DNA from: Ziziphus jujuba
Lineage: Eukaryota > Streptophyta > Magnoliopsida > Rosales > Rhamnaceae
Direction: 5' to 3'
NCBI RefSeq assembly: GCF_031755915.1
Contig: NC_083388.1
Coordinates: 3,603,501-3,667,500, forward strand
Length of the DNA stretch: 64,000 bases
The notes beneath the pieces are model-generated. The model searched no databases, was not told the origin of the DNA, and saw only the letters and a list, made by a program, of their open reading frames with translations. The translations under genes and the position numbers were made by a program. Below are positions 1 through 12,297 of the stretch, piece by piece. Position 1 is the first letter of the stretch. Each line of letters starts with the position of its first letter.

Positions 1-101
1 ACCACCACGGACACAACGGACAAGGTGGAGGGTGGAATCGTTCTAAATGTTGTAATCACAAAGGGTGCGATCATCCTCCAACTGCTTCCCAGCAAAGATA
101 A
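1..101 (+). CDS. Possible last exon of an unidentified gene (partial)
   Basis: Frame 3 is open from the window edge to a TAA at 99-101 and encodes about 32 residues, rich in Gly/His and ending with a Cys/His cluster (two adjacent Cys, then His, Cys, His within ten residues). This stretch is clearly less AT-rich than what follows, which suggests coding sequence running into a 3' UTR. I do not recognise the family. Frame 1 is also open through here, so the frame itself is uncertain, and it may not be coding at all. Confidence 0.25.
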   Translation, partial: HHGHNGQGGGWNRSKCCNHKGCDHPPTASQQR

Positions 102-850
102 AACGCTGTTGGTATGGTGGAATTCCCTTTTTGTCCCGGATCTTAGCTTTGATTTTGTTAATGGTAGTTACTTAAATTATCATTTAATATTATAGATTTG
201 CTGATAATGGTTTATCAATAATAATAAATAATATGTTTTTAATTTTTTAATTTTTTATTATTTATAAAACAAGTGCATACCGGTCAAAGTAAGTAAATAA
301 CACTCCACGTACCAAAGCAAGCTTATGATTGCTAGATTTTATAGGTTTACAATATTTTACTTGGATATCAGTCGTTCTTCGAACTCCCTGTATAAAAAAT
401 ATTAATTTCCATGCAATCTCATATCACAAAACCAATTATCATTAGTGCCAAATAGCTTAATGTGTGTGCTGCTTTTAGTGTGCTTTTGGTCTTCCTCTTG
501 CTGGTCGATTTGGCAGATGTGGGAAGCTTAAAAGCCTAAATGCAAAGTCAAAAAAAATACAAAAATTGTTACCACAAGGACTTGTATTTCCCTACATATA
601 TCCCTGCTTTCATACCTGCTTTGTGGATTATTCCACTTGCCAACCAGTCTGTACGCTGCATTACTTTACTTGCAGTCCCGTTATTAGGAAGTCTTTACCG
701 ACTTCATTATTTATGTTATGTGTATTGTATACAAATAAATATGAAATCTTTTGAGTTTTTATTTTATTGTATTTTTAATTTTCTGCGCTTCTTTTATTAA
801 AAAAAAATATAAATAAATGAAAATCCATATTATATAAGTTTAAGTTTTTG

Positions 851-982
851 AGATCAGTGATAATTCAACATGGTATCAGAGTCAAAAGTTCTAAGTTCAA
901 AACTCTATAACTCCATCTAAAATAAATAAATAAATTAATTAAAAACACATAAAGACCCAGAAGGATCAGCGGTAATTCAACA
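851..982 (+). repeat. Relic of LTR-type element (PBS-like TGGTATCAGAG between short direct repeats)
   Basis: The 11-mer TGGTATCAGAG at 871-881 matches the start of the initiator-tRNA-Met primer binding site used by many plant LTR retroelements. It directly follows a sequence ending in CA (AGATCAGTGATAATTCAACA, 851-870). A near-copy of that sequence recurs at 963-982 with three mismatches. This is the arrangement expected of a very small, decayed TRIM-like element or LTR junction. Weaker relatives (GGTAATTCAA followed by GTATCAGA) occur near 17381-17403 and 17605. No coding capacity remains. Confidence 0.4.
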
Positions 983-3900
983 TCTTTATGACCATATATA
1001 TGGATTGCCTGCATGAAATTTTGTTTTCACTCAATTTTATTAACAAATTAATTAATGAGAACAAATTTTTTTTCTCTTAGCCATGATGAAGGTACTAAAT
1101 TTTATTCTTTGCTTAGATGTTTTGCATTAATTACAAACACATTGACATTTTAATCGCTAGTAATGGCAATAATAATATTAGTGGCGTTTATAGTAATTTT
1201 TTTTTATTATTATTGTTGAAATTATATCCTTGACCAAGATGAGAAGGTATATTTAATCATTTTCATTTTCTGATAATTAACAATCAAGTTTTACTCTATG
1301 AGTGATAGAGTGTTGGGCCAGACATTTGGAAAGAAGTATGTGATTAGGATTAAGATGGGGGTGAGCATGCCAATTCTAGACGGTGATACAGAATCTGCAT
1401 CTTCAAGTCTATTTTGCCACGGACTCTGAAGTTTCAAAATTTAGTATTAATGGAGACTCTACGGCAATTCTTCGTCGGAGAACCATGAGTTTATGAATAT
1501 GAATTGTGATGGTATATAATCAATGTAACTAATTGAATGCTTAAAAATTAAATTATATATATCGTACTATTTAAACACACACAATTCACTCTCTCTGTTG
1601 GTAAAAAATAAGCTGTGTATGAAGACATTGTACGGAACAAATTATAATAATTAGGCCAGGCTTAGAAAGTAGTGGTATGTCTAGCCATGGCTGAGTGATT
1701 TGTAATGTTTTTATCTTTTCAAATTAAAAAATTGAATTTGTTATAAGATTGTTGCGCTTGATAAATGTATTATGTCGCATAATTATTATTATTATTTTTT
1801 TGTTTAGAATATCACATAATTAAATTGATATTCAAAATTTGATAAATTAATTTGATGTGTGTATTGTTATTATTTCAGTTGCTTGTAAAACCCAAAATAG
1901 CTATATAATTGTGTTGCGAAGACAAAGCCTTTACGATCCATTATTTTATTATTGCTTTTGGTTATTTATTTATTTATTTTTATTTATTTTTCTATATGAT
2001 AGAGGATGATTATTTCCTTTTTATTTAGGCAAAGACTTCAGAAAAAAAGCACCTCAAAAAAATAAAAAAAGAAAAAAAGAAAAAAAGTGCAATGCATATA
2101 GAGAGGTGAATTTCATATCCCAGACAAAGCCCAGTTAATTCCAAATTATAGGTCCTATGTTTACTAGATGGGTTCTTTTGGGGTTGGGTCCATATTATTG
2201 AAAACCACAATTCATTGATAATACAAAAATATGATATATGAGAACAAAAACGAAGGCATTACATTAAAAATAATAATAATAATAAAAAAAACCCAAAGGA
2301 TGAAGGATCTAGTGCATGCGATTTTTAATTAAAAAAGAAAAGAAAATGAATGCCATTTGATGGTAATTATAATTTGGTTGAACTAATGCAAGTCTATACA
2401 AATTAATAATAATGTAATTAAAATTCTATTTATATATAATTTCTAGTTTATCTGATCTAACGCACGCAATGCTTGCAATAAACCCGCAAAAAAAATCAAG
2501 AGACTAGGCCTCGGCTATTTTTCTGGTTTTAATTTAACCTTCAATTTGATTGTTCCATATATTATACATTTGTTTTTTTTTTTTTTTTTTGGTGCCAAAT
2601 TTTAAGCAGTAGCCAAACCTTAGGGTTTGAGAGAGAGAGAGAGAGAGAGAGGAAGCAGAAGAAGAAGAAGAAGATAACCGTTGATGAGCCTTGCAATTGC
2701 AGAGCTCGAAACACTTGGAATCCGTTTGAAATGCTGAACTAGAATATTTGAAATCCTTTCTAATTATATATATCTAAATTTGAACTAGCTTACTGCAATA
2801 TTTGAAGTCTTATCTAATTATGTTTATCTACATTTGAACTAGCTCAATTTAAGAATTGTACAATCCAGCATCTTAATTATTGCTTTGTTCTACTTTAGAT
2901 TCTTTTTTATTTTTCTTTTTAATATATGTTTGGCTATGAAGATTATATATTTAATGTATTTGAAGCCATAACTTCACCGTCAATTAAAAGTACTGGGGCA
3001 TGACATCTTTGCTTAAGTCAGAAGGACAAGGAAATTAATTTGAGTGACGATGAAAATGACGCAAGTGTGAGATTTCATGATTTGTTGTTGTCGAGCTTAA
3101 TTCAGCTGACCTAACACATTATTATTCCAAATTTGGTCCTTTTTTCAATCATTTTAATTGGATATTAACAAGTTTGGATTCGGATTCTGAGTCAGTTCAG
3201 TACTAGCATATAGTCCTTTGGTTCCTCAAGACAAAATTGTCAACTTTTTTGCTCAGTTCCTCCAATCACATTAGACAAATCTTATCTAGTTATTGGTTAA
3301 GAGGCCTAATTACTCGTTATCCTATTAATTAATTAGCATGTACTATTATGATATTATATGTATTTGCATATGGTCCATATCCAAGAGATCATGCCTTTTG
3401 TTCTGCCATGATCTTTTCAAAAGATCATCATCCTCCTCTCCCAATCAAGCTGAACCATTTATGCATCACTCACCATCTCTTTTAACATATATATATATAT
3501 ATATATATATATTTTAAATTTAATTTAGATCCTCACTAATTTTTTACTTAGTTGTCAAAAGAATTTTCAACTTTCAATTTTTCTAATAGTGATTTCAAAT
3601 TAAAAAAATTGATATAGCAGATATGATGTATAGATATGCATACATTTAAAAATATTAAATGAATCTAATTAGTTGTACAATCAGAATCCACTGTTTTATT
3701 AGATTACTTTCAATAACTGATTTAAATAGATAAAATTAAACAATATGGATATAGTTAGCTACGAAAACTAATTATAGGCAATTTAAACCCCATATAAACA
3801 TATATATATATATATAGACCTATTATCGGTGCATTTTTAAATATCAATCTACATGGCAATCCAAAAAGTAAAATTGTGTGATTGATATTTATATTATACA

Positions 3901-4235
3901 TGTACATATATTATTAATCTGCAGAGAAGTTGAATGGTTTTGCTTATGATGACGTCTATGCAGTTATGAAAAATGGACATCTACTTTGACATTTTTTTGG
4001 TAATGAAACATTTATGTTGACATATTAATTAGGCAGTGGTACTGAAGCTTGCAACTGCAGAAGCAATCGTTTATTATTGAGAAGAGCAGTTCATGATGAC
4101 GTTGCAAGCGATGTTGCAATAACTTTCTATCACATTATATTCCTGCGAGCACACAAAACAGAGACTTTGCATTATACCCCAGAAAAAACAAATTAAAAAA
4201 AAAAAATAGAGACTTTATAATCATCAGAACATGCA

Positions 4236-4268
<33 letters not shown>

Positions 4269-5352
4269 ACCACGTTTGTCTTCTTTTAACCTGAAAAATG
4301 CCTTCAATACTGCTTCCACTTCTTCAATTCTATCCTGTGCACTATATATATATATATATATATATATTTATTTTCTAAACAAGAAAATGGATTCTTAAAT
4401 ATGTAGTAGGTGAAGTCGAACCACTGAATTGAGCACTTATATAAAGGTAGTAAAACTAGGTAATGGATAAAAAATAACAAAAGAGAAAACAAAGAGTGGT
4501 CCTGCCCATGAAAGCGAGTGCGTCATAACACATAAAATACAAGAAATATTTACAGGCAACTATACATATATATACATTCACACACACACACATACACATA
4601 CATATATAAATATATCAAAAGTGAGTGAGCACATGTTCCTTGCATGTTAGAACGGGAAGATCCACATGAAATGCAATATGAAGCAACCTAGCTACTTAGC
4701 AGGCAAATAATATGCCTCTTCTAAAAGTCTGATAGCTGCTTTATAATCAATTTTTTAATAGCAATCCAAATGAGGTTGGTTTTGTTATATATTTTAGCTA
4801 AATATTGCCGCATGCTACGTTTGAGAAAATCAAAGAGATAGAAAAAGAGATGTGTAAGTAAAAATATTAATATATTCACCAAAAAGAGAAAGTATAAATA
4901 TTAGTTTATTTGTGCAAAAAGTGTAAATAAATATATATAGGAAAAAAGACAGATGCTTTTTTAGAGTCATGGGTATTATTAAACTCTAGCTATGCCATTG
5001 ATATCCATCGTCAGCAATCGACTAGGTTTTTGTTTCATCGATGGAAACACTAGCTTTCTTATCAATTTTTTTAGCCACAAAACAAACACACACACACTCC
5101 CATTACAAAACATTCGCAAAAGTGATGAGTGGTCAGTCATCAATTTCTTGATTTGACAATCTGAATGTTTATCTCACCTGCTACTATTCCTTGCAATATC
5201 AACTTCTTCTTTGATCTCTCTGTCTATAGCTAAGCTAGCTACCAAACAATTGCATCCATCATCATTAAATTATATATAATATACAGCATTTAGATAGCTA
5301 TAGGTCTCTTTCTTTTTTATTCTTTATATTTTAATTTTACCAACGAAAGAAA

Positions 5353-5354
<2 letters not shown>

Positions 5355-5401
<47 letters not shown>
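5355..5401. repeat. (CT)n microsatellite
   Basis: An essentially perfect CT dinucleotide run of about 47 bp, the longest of several in the window. Others are at 4237-4264, 16777-16809, 22411-22431 and 40275-40298. It lies in intergenic DNA with no gene nearby. Confidence 0.9.
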
Positions 5402-5404
<3 letters not shown>

Positions 5405-8356
5405 GATTGCAAGTATTACCATATCCATGTAATTTTCATGAATTTGATTTAAAACTATTTATATGAACAGCAGCAAAATTTATATATTTAGCCCCAAAAA
5501 AAAAAAAAAAGAAAAGAAAAAGGCAAATTAGTATTTTTGTTCACAGTTGAAGAGCTTTGTTATAGGGGTTTGATGCTTTGCGTCAGTACGTAGTCCTGCA
5601 AATGACATTGCCATTTCTCTAATATTAGAGGTTTTTCGATACCTACTCATATACGTTTCTTTTTCCGATATTTTCCATACAGAATCATTAATTACATCAT
5701 ACTATTATTAACTATTTCTTTTTGAAATTTTATATGTACAATGGTTAATTTTTTTTGCTTGAAAAAGAAACACTTTATAACACTTTATATACTCATTAAT
5801 CAAAAGGACGCCCTGTATATATATAAAATATATATATTATTATTATTATATATGTGCTAATTATAAGTAAGTTCACAATCAGCCAGCCTATAATTCACAA
5901 GTTAAACATATACTTAGGAAATGGTGGATTGGTATCTTTCTACGTCAACATCTAACTGCTTCATATAGTTAATTGGTTCCATTTGGGTTGGCCTATTGGG
6001 TCCCTGAAATTAATTAAGACGGAATAACTAGCTTATCACATGGCTTGGCAATAGTCCCCGTATATATAATTATTTAATTGAATATTTTTAATAAAATCGA
6101 AAACAAAAAGCTAGGCTGAATCAATCAATCATAAAGGCATATATAGGATTATCGGTTAGGCATCCAATCAATGTTGAGATAGTCTAGACGATCGACCCAT
6201 CGACCTACTTAAACAGCCTAATGAAAAGTCATCCTAGCTAAGAAAGGTTAACTTATATAAAAAAATAATAATAATTAACTACAATTTATGTATTTGGAAG
6301 CAATTAATTGACAAAAATTAGATTATCCTCTAATTAAGGGAATCTGGGTAATGATGCTGATAGAACTTCATCATTCCTAGAATCGTCCTAACTTATTATA
6401 TGTGTGGCTCGGTTGATACTTCAACTCTAAGGAATCCACGTGCATACATGTACACATCTAAACTAAAAAATCTGTTTCAAGAGTTCGTTTTCTCATATAA
6501 ATATTTAACTTTTAAAAACCAAAATGAATTAAATGCATTCAATTACTAGTTTACACATATAAATATAAGTTTTATTGGTGGCGGACGTTGTTAGCGATAA
6601 TGAATAATAGTACTCATACTTAAATATAAAAATAATGTTTTTCTTGGATAGTACCATCTCTTGAATTATGTTACCACACATACTGAATTGTCGTGTATTA
6701 GTGTTGGCAAACATCTCAAATAATAATTTAAAAGGTTAATTTTATTTTGATATCAATGATTTTACTAGAATTTTAACTTTGAAAAGAAGCGATTTAAGTT
6801 TTTATTTTTTAAATTTATTACAGATCGGTTCAAATCCCAATTTTGGCTAAACAAATTTGTAATAGATCTACCAAAACTTGAGGTACAATCTTTGAGAAAA
6901 GATATTAGAATGTTGATTGATTAGAAGAAAGCAAAATAGTTATCATTTTTTGGGGGGCCAAAATTAGAGATTTGATCAATTTGTAACAAATTTAAAATTG
7001 AGGGTCTAAATTACTATTTTTGAAAGTTAATATTTTAAATCACAAAATACTATAGGTCAAGGATATCGTGATGCAATTAACCCTAATTTAACATTAAAAA
7101 TCTAATTAGTAAAATAACAACCCTAATTAGCATTTAACACATTATTATATTTCCTATTATTTTAGAAATAGTTTGCATAAGAACAAATTTATCAATGAAT
7201 AAAAGTTAGTTCCATATCCTAAAATATTAGACAACAATTTTTTTTCAAATATCATCTTGGCTATTAAACGAATATATTTAAAAGTTATATGAATCATAAT
7301 CATAACTATTCAAAACTTCAATATGCTAGATTATACGTTCATCTAATGGTCAAGATGATTTTATTTGTCAAATATTTTGGTCCATCCAACACTCCCCAAA
7401 CATATATATTTATATTAATATAATATAAATAGTTTATGGCTATATAAATATGATGAGAGATTACGTCCAAGGAAAAGGATATAAAAATTGAAACATGGGG
7501 CGGCCGCAATGCCCACCTTCATCCATGGCATGCAAACTTTTAGAAGCTTTAAAATTACACTCCTCGTGCTTCAAAATGCAGCCTCTCATCTAGTATACTG
7601 GGGAACATGTCATTCGTCTTTCTAGAAAGAACTGCAAACTACTCTTCACTCTTTTATTAGTATTCACCTAAGTATTTACTCTTTTATTAGTACTCTTTCC
7701 AACTAATTAACTAATTAAACTGCTCCACTTTTTTATATCTCCTTAATTAGAAAAACTCATATTCTTTCTCTCTCATCCATAATTAAGTTTTTATATTATA
7801 ATTAATTTATAATATATATATATATATATAATTTCTCCCGCAACTATAATTATTGGTTCATTTTTATAATAAGATTCTCAGAGTCTCTCGTACGCGCACA
7901 CAGAATTAGGATATGTGGGTTGGGGAGATATAAATTAGGCATCGGAGGAAGAAAATGGAAACAATTGAAGTGCATATCTTGAAGTCTAGTAATTAAATGA
8001 GGCTTTTTTCATACACGATATATTTACATACAATTTAAAATGTTATTCCTCATCCTTATAATAGTTACCAACCTACAAATTAAGCTTATTACCCAAAAAA
8101 AACCTACAACTTAAGCTCATGTTTTATATATTTAATATAAAGCATGCATTAGCTGGCTAAGTATTTACAGTATAATACGGTCACTGAAAAATGACCAAAA
8201 TTAACCCAAAGAGAGATTGCCAACCCAATTCACCCGTAACTTCATAATATTATTCCTTTTTGCCTCTTCTTCCTTAATGATTTTCCATCCTCAATTTGGG
8301 GTTAAATGTGAGTTGGACCTCTAAAGCATATCAAACAACAACGGTGGTCTTGATTA

Positions 8357-9877
8357 TTATACTCCCCTTTCATGAACATGAACCGGCAGACCGCCTCTGA
8401 CGGTGGCGGTGAGACCGGGGGCGAATTTCGGTGACCGGTTCGAATTCGATCCGGAAACCCGGATATCGAATCGACGAAGTAGGGCAACCACAACGCTCTT
8501 CATCTCCACAAGAGCCATTTCCTTGCCCAAACAAACCCTAAGCCCAGCTTGAAAAACCGGGTACTTGAAAGGACTCACAGGCGTAAAAACACCATTCTTC
8601 AACCACCTCTCGGGTTTGAATTCGAGACAATCCGGACCCCAAACCCGTTCCATCCGACCCATTGCGTAGGGATGGTAAGTAACCCTGGTACCTTTCTGAA
8701 TAAGCGTCCCGTCTGGAAAAACATCGTCGTCTTGGGAGAATTTGGAATCGAATTGAATAGGCGGGTAAAGCCTCATGCTTTCATACACAGCCGCATGCAG
8801 GTAATGCATCTCCCGCATCTGATCGTAGCTCGCGATCTCGCAATCGGGTCCCATGACCCGATCCGATTCTTCTCGGATAGCCCGTTCGACATCCGGGTGA
8901 TTCGAAATCAGATAGAAGAAGCTGGTCAAACCAGAAGCAACCGTATCACGTCCAGCCAACAGGAAGCTTATGACAATATCTCGAAGATAGTCTTCGTCGT
9001 CGATGGAAGCCATGAACCTCGAAAGAAGGTCTTTCTGTGTAGAAAACCCCATCCTTCGTCGCTCATTTATGATCTCTTTGGCTAGCTCATTCACAAGCTT
9101 AATTGCTTCTTTAAGCTTCCTCTCCGATCCTATGTTGAGCAACCTCTTCATCTTCCATATCACTGGTGATGCCGACAAAGCTCTCTCCGCTGACAATTTC
9201 GATGCCAGATCGAAAGCCACTGCTAGATCCGATATCGGCAGCGATAACCGGAGACAACCTGGATCCAAACCGAAGGAGAATTTGCAGATGTTGTCGAATG
9301 AGAACCGCCGGAACACGTCCTGCAAATCCACAACATCTCCAGTTTTGCCACCAGCAACAGCAAATGACCTCAATAACGGAATTAGTCTGGATTTGATCTC
9401 GGAGGATACGATCTCGAGCGCGTAGGATCGGACGGTTATACTTCCGAGCTCTAAACTCGCCATTTTGCGCTGAAACCTCCACGAATCGCCGTCGACATTG
9501 AATATTCCTCTCCCCAGAAGATCGCCGAGAAGGGTAGAAAATGGCTTTCCTTTTGGATAATTATCGAACCTGGTCTTCAACATGTGCTCGACGTTCTCTG
9601 GGTTAGCTGTGATGGTGTTGCCGAGGACATGGACATGGACGGTACCGCTGGGTGATTTTCTGAGAAGATGAGTGTACCAATCGCAGAGATTTTCGAACTC
9701 TCCGGCCCAGCTCGAAGTCAAGAAGCTTCTGCAAACGTCGCAATTACACCAAGGTTTCAATCTCAAGATGAAGATTGCCAGAGAGAACATGGAGAACAGG
9801 AAAGTGAAGGAGAAGAAGAGGAAGCAGAAGGTGGTTGGAATGGATTCCAAACTCAAACAAGATTGAAATAAACTCAT
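8357..9877 (-). CDS. CYP94C1: Cytochrome P450 of the CYP94C1 type (12-hydroxy-JA-Ile oxidase)
   Basis: Single-exon P450 of 506 aa on the minus strand. CYP94C1 in Arabidopsis oxidises 12-hydroxy-jasmonoyl-isoleucine to the 12-carboxy form, which turns off the hormone signal; the enzyme sits on the ER membrane. Visible landmarks: hydrophobic N-terminal anchor (about residues 14-38), a CNCDVC segment typical of the family, I-helix AGRDT (308-312), ExxR (E366/R369), PERW, and the haem loop FQAGLRVCLG with Cys449. From CNCDVC to the C-terminus the protein closely follows CYP94C1 as I remember it, better than CYP94A/B/D. The ATG at 9877 is chosen because the frame upstream has no ATG, only a TTG at 9967, and because a TATA box at 9994-10001 puts the transcript start near 9965. 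Length fits the family (about 495-510 aa). No frameshift or missing motif is seen. Subfamily assignment is from memory of the family, not a search. Confidence 0.93.
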   Translation of the reverse strand: MSLFQSCLSLESIPTTFCFLFFSFTFLFSMFSLAIFILRLKPWCNCDVCRSFLTSSWAGEFENLCDWYTHLLRKSPSGTVHVHVLGNTITANPENVEHMLKTRFDNYPKGKPFSTLLGDLLGRGIFNVDGDSWRFQRKMASLELGSITVRSYALEIVSSEIKSRLIPLLRSFAVAGGKTGDVVDLQDVFRRFSFDNICKFSFGLDPGCLRLSLPISDLAVAFDLASKLSAERALSASPVIWKMKRLLNIGSERKLKEAIKLVNELAKEIINERRRMGFSTQKDLLSRFMASIDDEDYLRDIVISFLLAGRDTVASGLTSFFYLISNHPDVERAIREESDRVMGPDCEIASYDQMREMHYLHAAVYESMRLYPPIQFDSKFSQDDDVFPDGTLIQKGTRVTYHPYAMGRMERVWGPDCLEFKPERWLKNGVFTPVSPFKYPVFQAGLRVCLGKEMALVEMKSVVVALLRRFDIRVSGSNSNRSPKFAPGLTATVRGGLPVHVHERGV

Positions 9878-9993
9878 TTTTCTGACAGACAGACAGACAG
9901 AGAGAGAGAGAAAGAGGGGAAGAAGGAAGAAAGAAGGTTCAGAGGAAAGTTTAGGAAAAGCTGACAAGGGAAAGGCGGATGATTTGGGGGGAT

Positions 9994-10001
9994 TTTATAT
10001 A
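9994..10001 (-). promoter_or_regulatory. TATA box of the CYP94C1-like gene
   Basis: TATATAAA on the minus strand, flanked by G/C runs that make it stand out. It lies 117 bp upstream of the ATG at 9877. A start site about 30 bp downstream would give a 5' UTR of roughly 90 nt that is strongly pyrimidine-rich (CTTT/CTCT runs). Confidence 0.65.
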
Positions 10002-10273
10002 TTTTGGGGGGTGCTACGCTATGGTTGGGTACAGTGATCCAACTTGCGGACTTTTCTTTTTCTTTTTTTTAATTATGAAATTTAATTAATAAATTATTGA
10101 GGGCTTTTTTTTTTTTTTTTGTTTTTTGAGAGAGGGGGGGGGGTTGTATTTCACACGGCGAGTGGGTGAGAGTGGGGTATAGAAAGAGGCATGATTAACG
10201 CGTGCGCAAAATAAAGCAATTTGGGTATGGTCGCCGCATGGACGTCACATCTAAATACTCGCCGTTTTTAGCC

Positions 10274-10279
10274 CACGTG
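10274..10279 (-). promoter_or_regulatory. G-box (CACGTG) upstream of the CYP94C1-like gene
   Basis: A palindromic CACGTG about 310 bp upstream of the inferred start site. A second ACGT-core motif (GACGTCAC) is at 10240-10247. G-boxes are bound by MYC2-class bHLH factors of jasmonate signalling, and CYP94 genes are known jasmonate-induced targets, so a regulatory role is plausible. The motif itself is directly seen; its function is inferred. Confidence 0.45.
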
Positions 10280-10720
10280 CTCTATTTTTTAGTCTTTTTT
10301 TTTTTTTTTTTTTTTTTTTTGTGGGTGGTTTCGCCTAATGACTTCGTGTACCGTGCGTTGCAGTTTTCTTCTTGGTCCCTGTCGACGTCGTAGGTGGTCG
10401 CTTCGCTAAAAGTCACGTTGCCACGAGATTTCGGTGGTGTTGTGGTTTTTTCAAAACTTCACAAAAAATGAACCAATCTTTTATTTGATTTTTCTTAAAA
10501 AAAAAAAAAACACTGATTTATATGTTAAGCTGTTAATTTTTTTAAAAAAATACATAAACAAAATTTTGATCCAAAATATAAAAAAAAAAAAAAAAAACTA
10601 ATTTTAGATCCAAGCAAAAAATAAAAATTTTACAATTATATAATAATTCACGAGGTAATGTTTTACTTGATTTTCTGCATAATTGTATATAGTTGGCCTT
10701 ATATATATATACGAAAATTT

Positions 10721-10865
10721 TATGGTGAGGACGGTCCGTATGAGGATCACAGTATTAGTGACGATTTTTCATAGTATTAACGATGGTTTTTTAAAAAATC
10801 GTCACAAATATTATGAAAAACCGTCACCAATACTGTAGTTCACATAAGGACCGTCCACACCATAA
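10721..10865. mobile_element. Fold-back MITE (near-perfect 145-bp palindrome)
   Basis: The first 65-70 bp, starting TATGGTGAGGACGGTCCGTA, are the imperfect reverse complement of the last 65-70 bp, which end GGACCGTCCACACCATA. Almost no loop is left. The arms differ at scattered positions, including short indels, so this is an aged insertion. There is no coding capacity. The superfamily is unclear: flanking TA/TTA could be a Stowaway- or Tourist-type target duplication, but the TA-rich flank makes that ambiguous. Confidence 0.75.
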
Positions 10866-10873
10866 ACGGACTG

Positions 10874-10904
<31 letters not shown>

Positions 10905-11500
10905 GTGTATATTGATCTGATGATGGAGAATCCAAATTCATCTATCGAGCTGTCCTTTAAACATATATTTTGCTTTAAAGTTATTGATAAATTATTATTG
11001 TGTATATTTGTATTTTATATTTATTGATATATGTTGTTGAATACTATCGTAAAGGGATAAAATAGGGTACGACATGTATCTTTCCAATGATTATGATGAT
11101 GATTATGGATATGATAATTTTAGTAATACGCATACTGTAGCTAGCGTTTAACTACTTTAAGGAAATGATTAATTAATTCTTAAATCAGACAAACAATTTT
11201 GGATCAATTAACTTTATTTTACTTTGTCTTTTTAATATAAATGTAAAGTGCGGTCAAAAGATTAATTCATTTTACTTTATGATAATATTATTCTTAACAG
11301 GCAATCCATTTTATTGTTTATTTAGTTATTTATTGCACTAAAAATGCATGACTACTTCCATATTAGGTATTCACAAATTATATATATAAATATGATCCTA
11401 AAAATTAAAAAAAGAAAAAAAGAAGCATCTCAAACTAATTAATCCTTTACAAAACAAAAATAAAAGAATAATCTCAATAAGTGAGTTATAGAATTGCTCT

Positions 11501-11538
<38 letters not shown>

Positions 11539-12292
11539 ATATATATATATATAGAAGAAGTAAAATTTTGTTCCAAATATTTTTTGGATACGAAGCGAAA
11601 AAGTATTAATGTATTAAATTTTAAAATCATTATTTTAATTAATAATTTAATACTAAAATTTTTATTATGAAAATATATTTTATATATATATATATATAAA
11701 TATGTATACAATTTAATTTTCTTTCTGGATCTGACTACAAAAATAAAACAAAAATTTGAGCAAATCCATTGAACAGTCATCCAATTCTAGAAACTATGAA
11801 ATAATCATTAATTAGCTACTTTCTACGCACGGCATTAGGTCTCGTTATGATTTATTATCAATGAAAACTTCCAACAATTTACGAAAAGTAGTTTCCGAAA
11901 ATTTGTGGTGCTTTTTCAACAATTGGAATTGGTAATCGAATCTTTGAAGCAGATTGGGAGGCATTTCGATGCCGGCCTACCCTGCTTTTTGTAGGCATGC
12001 ATTTGAAAAAAGTGGCTCAAGATACATACTTTTGGGTCAAAACTATATTTAATTTCAAAGAAATTACATGATACTTACATTGAGCTTTCCGGGATTAATT
12101 TCTTCTAATTCCAAATGAAAAAGTCAGGTCCTCCTTTTTAGCTTATCTCCCCATAAAAAAAAAAAAGAAAAAAAAAAGAGTCCTCCTTTTTAACGGTGTC
12201 GAAATAATAATAATAATAATAATAATAAAATAAGTCCTCCTTTTTTTTTTTTTCTTTTTTACATCGTTTTCATCATAGCTAGTATTTGAGGA

Positions 12293-12297
12293 TAAAT
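12293..12297 (+). repeat. Target-site duplication TAAAT (left copy)
   Basis: TAAAT directly before the LTR terminus TGTAACACCCC. The identical TAAAT follows the right terminus at 15148-15152. Five bases is the usual duplication size for plant LTR retrotransposons. Confidence 0.85.

Larger units (their letters stand above)
102..8356. other. AT-rich intergenic region
   Basis: About 8 kb with no supportable gene. Open frames are short (60-86 codons) and of low complexity. It holds microsatellites: (TA)n near 3487-3512, (CT)n at 4237-4264 and 5355-5401, and (TA)n near 4344-4367 and 7812-7830. It also holds a 54-bp imperfect tandem duplication at 2743-2850 and an LTR/PBS relic at 851-982 (listed separately). 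The left end may contain the 3' UTR of the gene at 1-101. The right end, up to about 8356, is presumably the 3' UTR and terminator of the P450 gene. Confidence 0.6.
10015..12297. other. Intergenic region upstream of the CYP94C1-like gene
   Basis: The first 450 bp is the P450 promoter region, with T-rich tracts and a G-box. It is followed by AT-rich DNA with a fold-back MITE at 10721-10865, (TA)n arrays near 10873-10893, 11504-11551 and 11681-11698, and an (AAT)n run at 12204-12229. Short open frames here are microsatellite translations and carry no gene signature. Confidence 0.6.

Noticed and set aside
8549..9425. Plus-strand open frames of 178 and 140 codons over the P450 gene
   Set aside because: They are antisense shadows of the CYP94C1-like coding sequence, which has all the P450 motifs on the minus strand.
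9878..9967. 30-residue N-terminal extension of the P450
   Set aside because: The first codon would be TTG, and the TATA box places transcription start at about 9965. The ATG at 9877 fits the family length.
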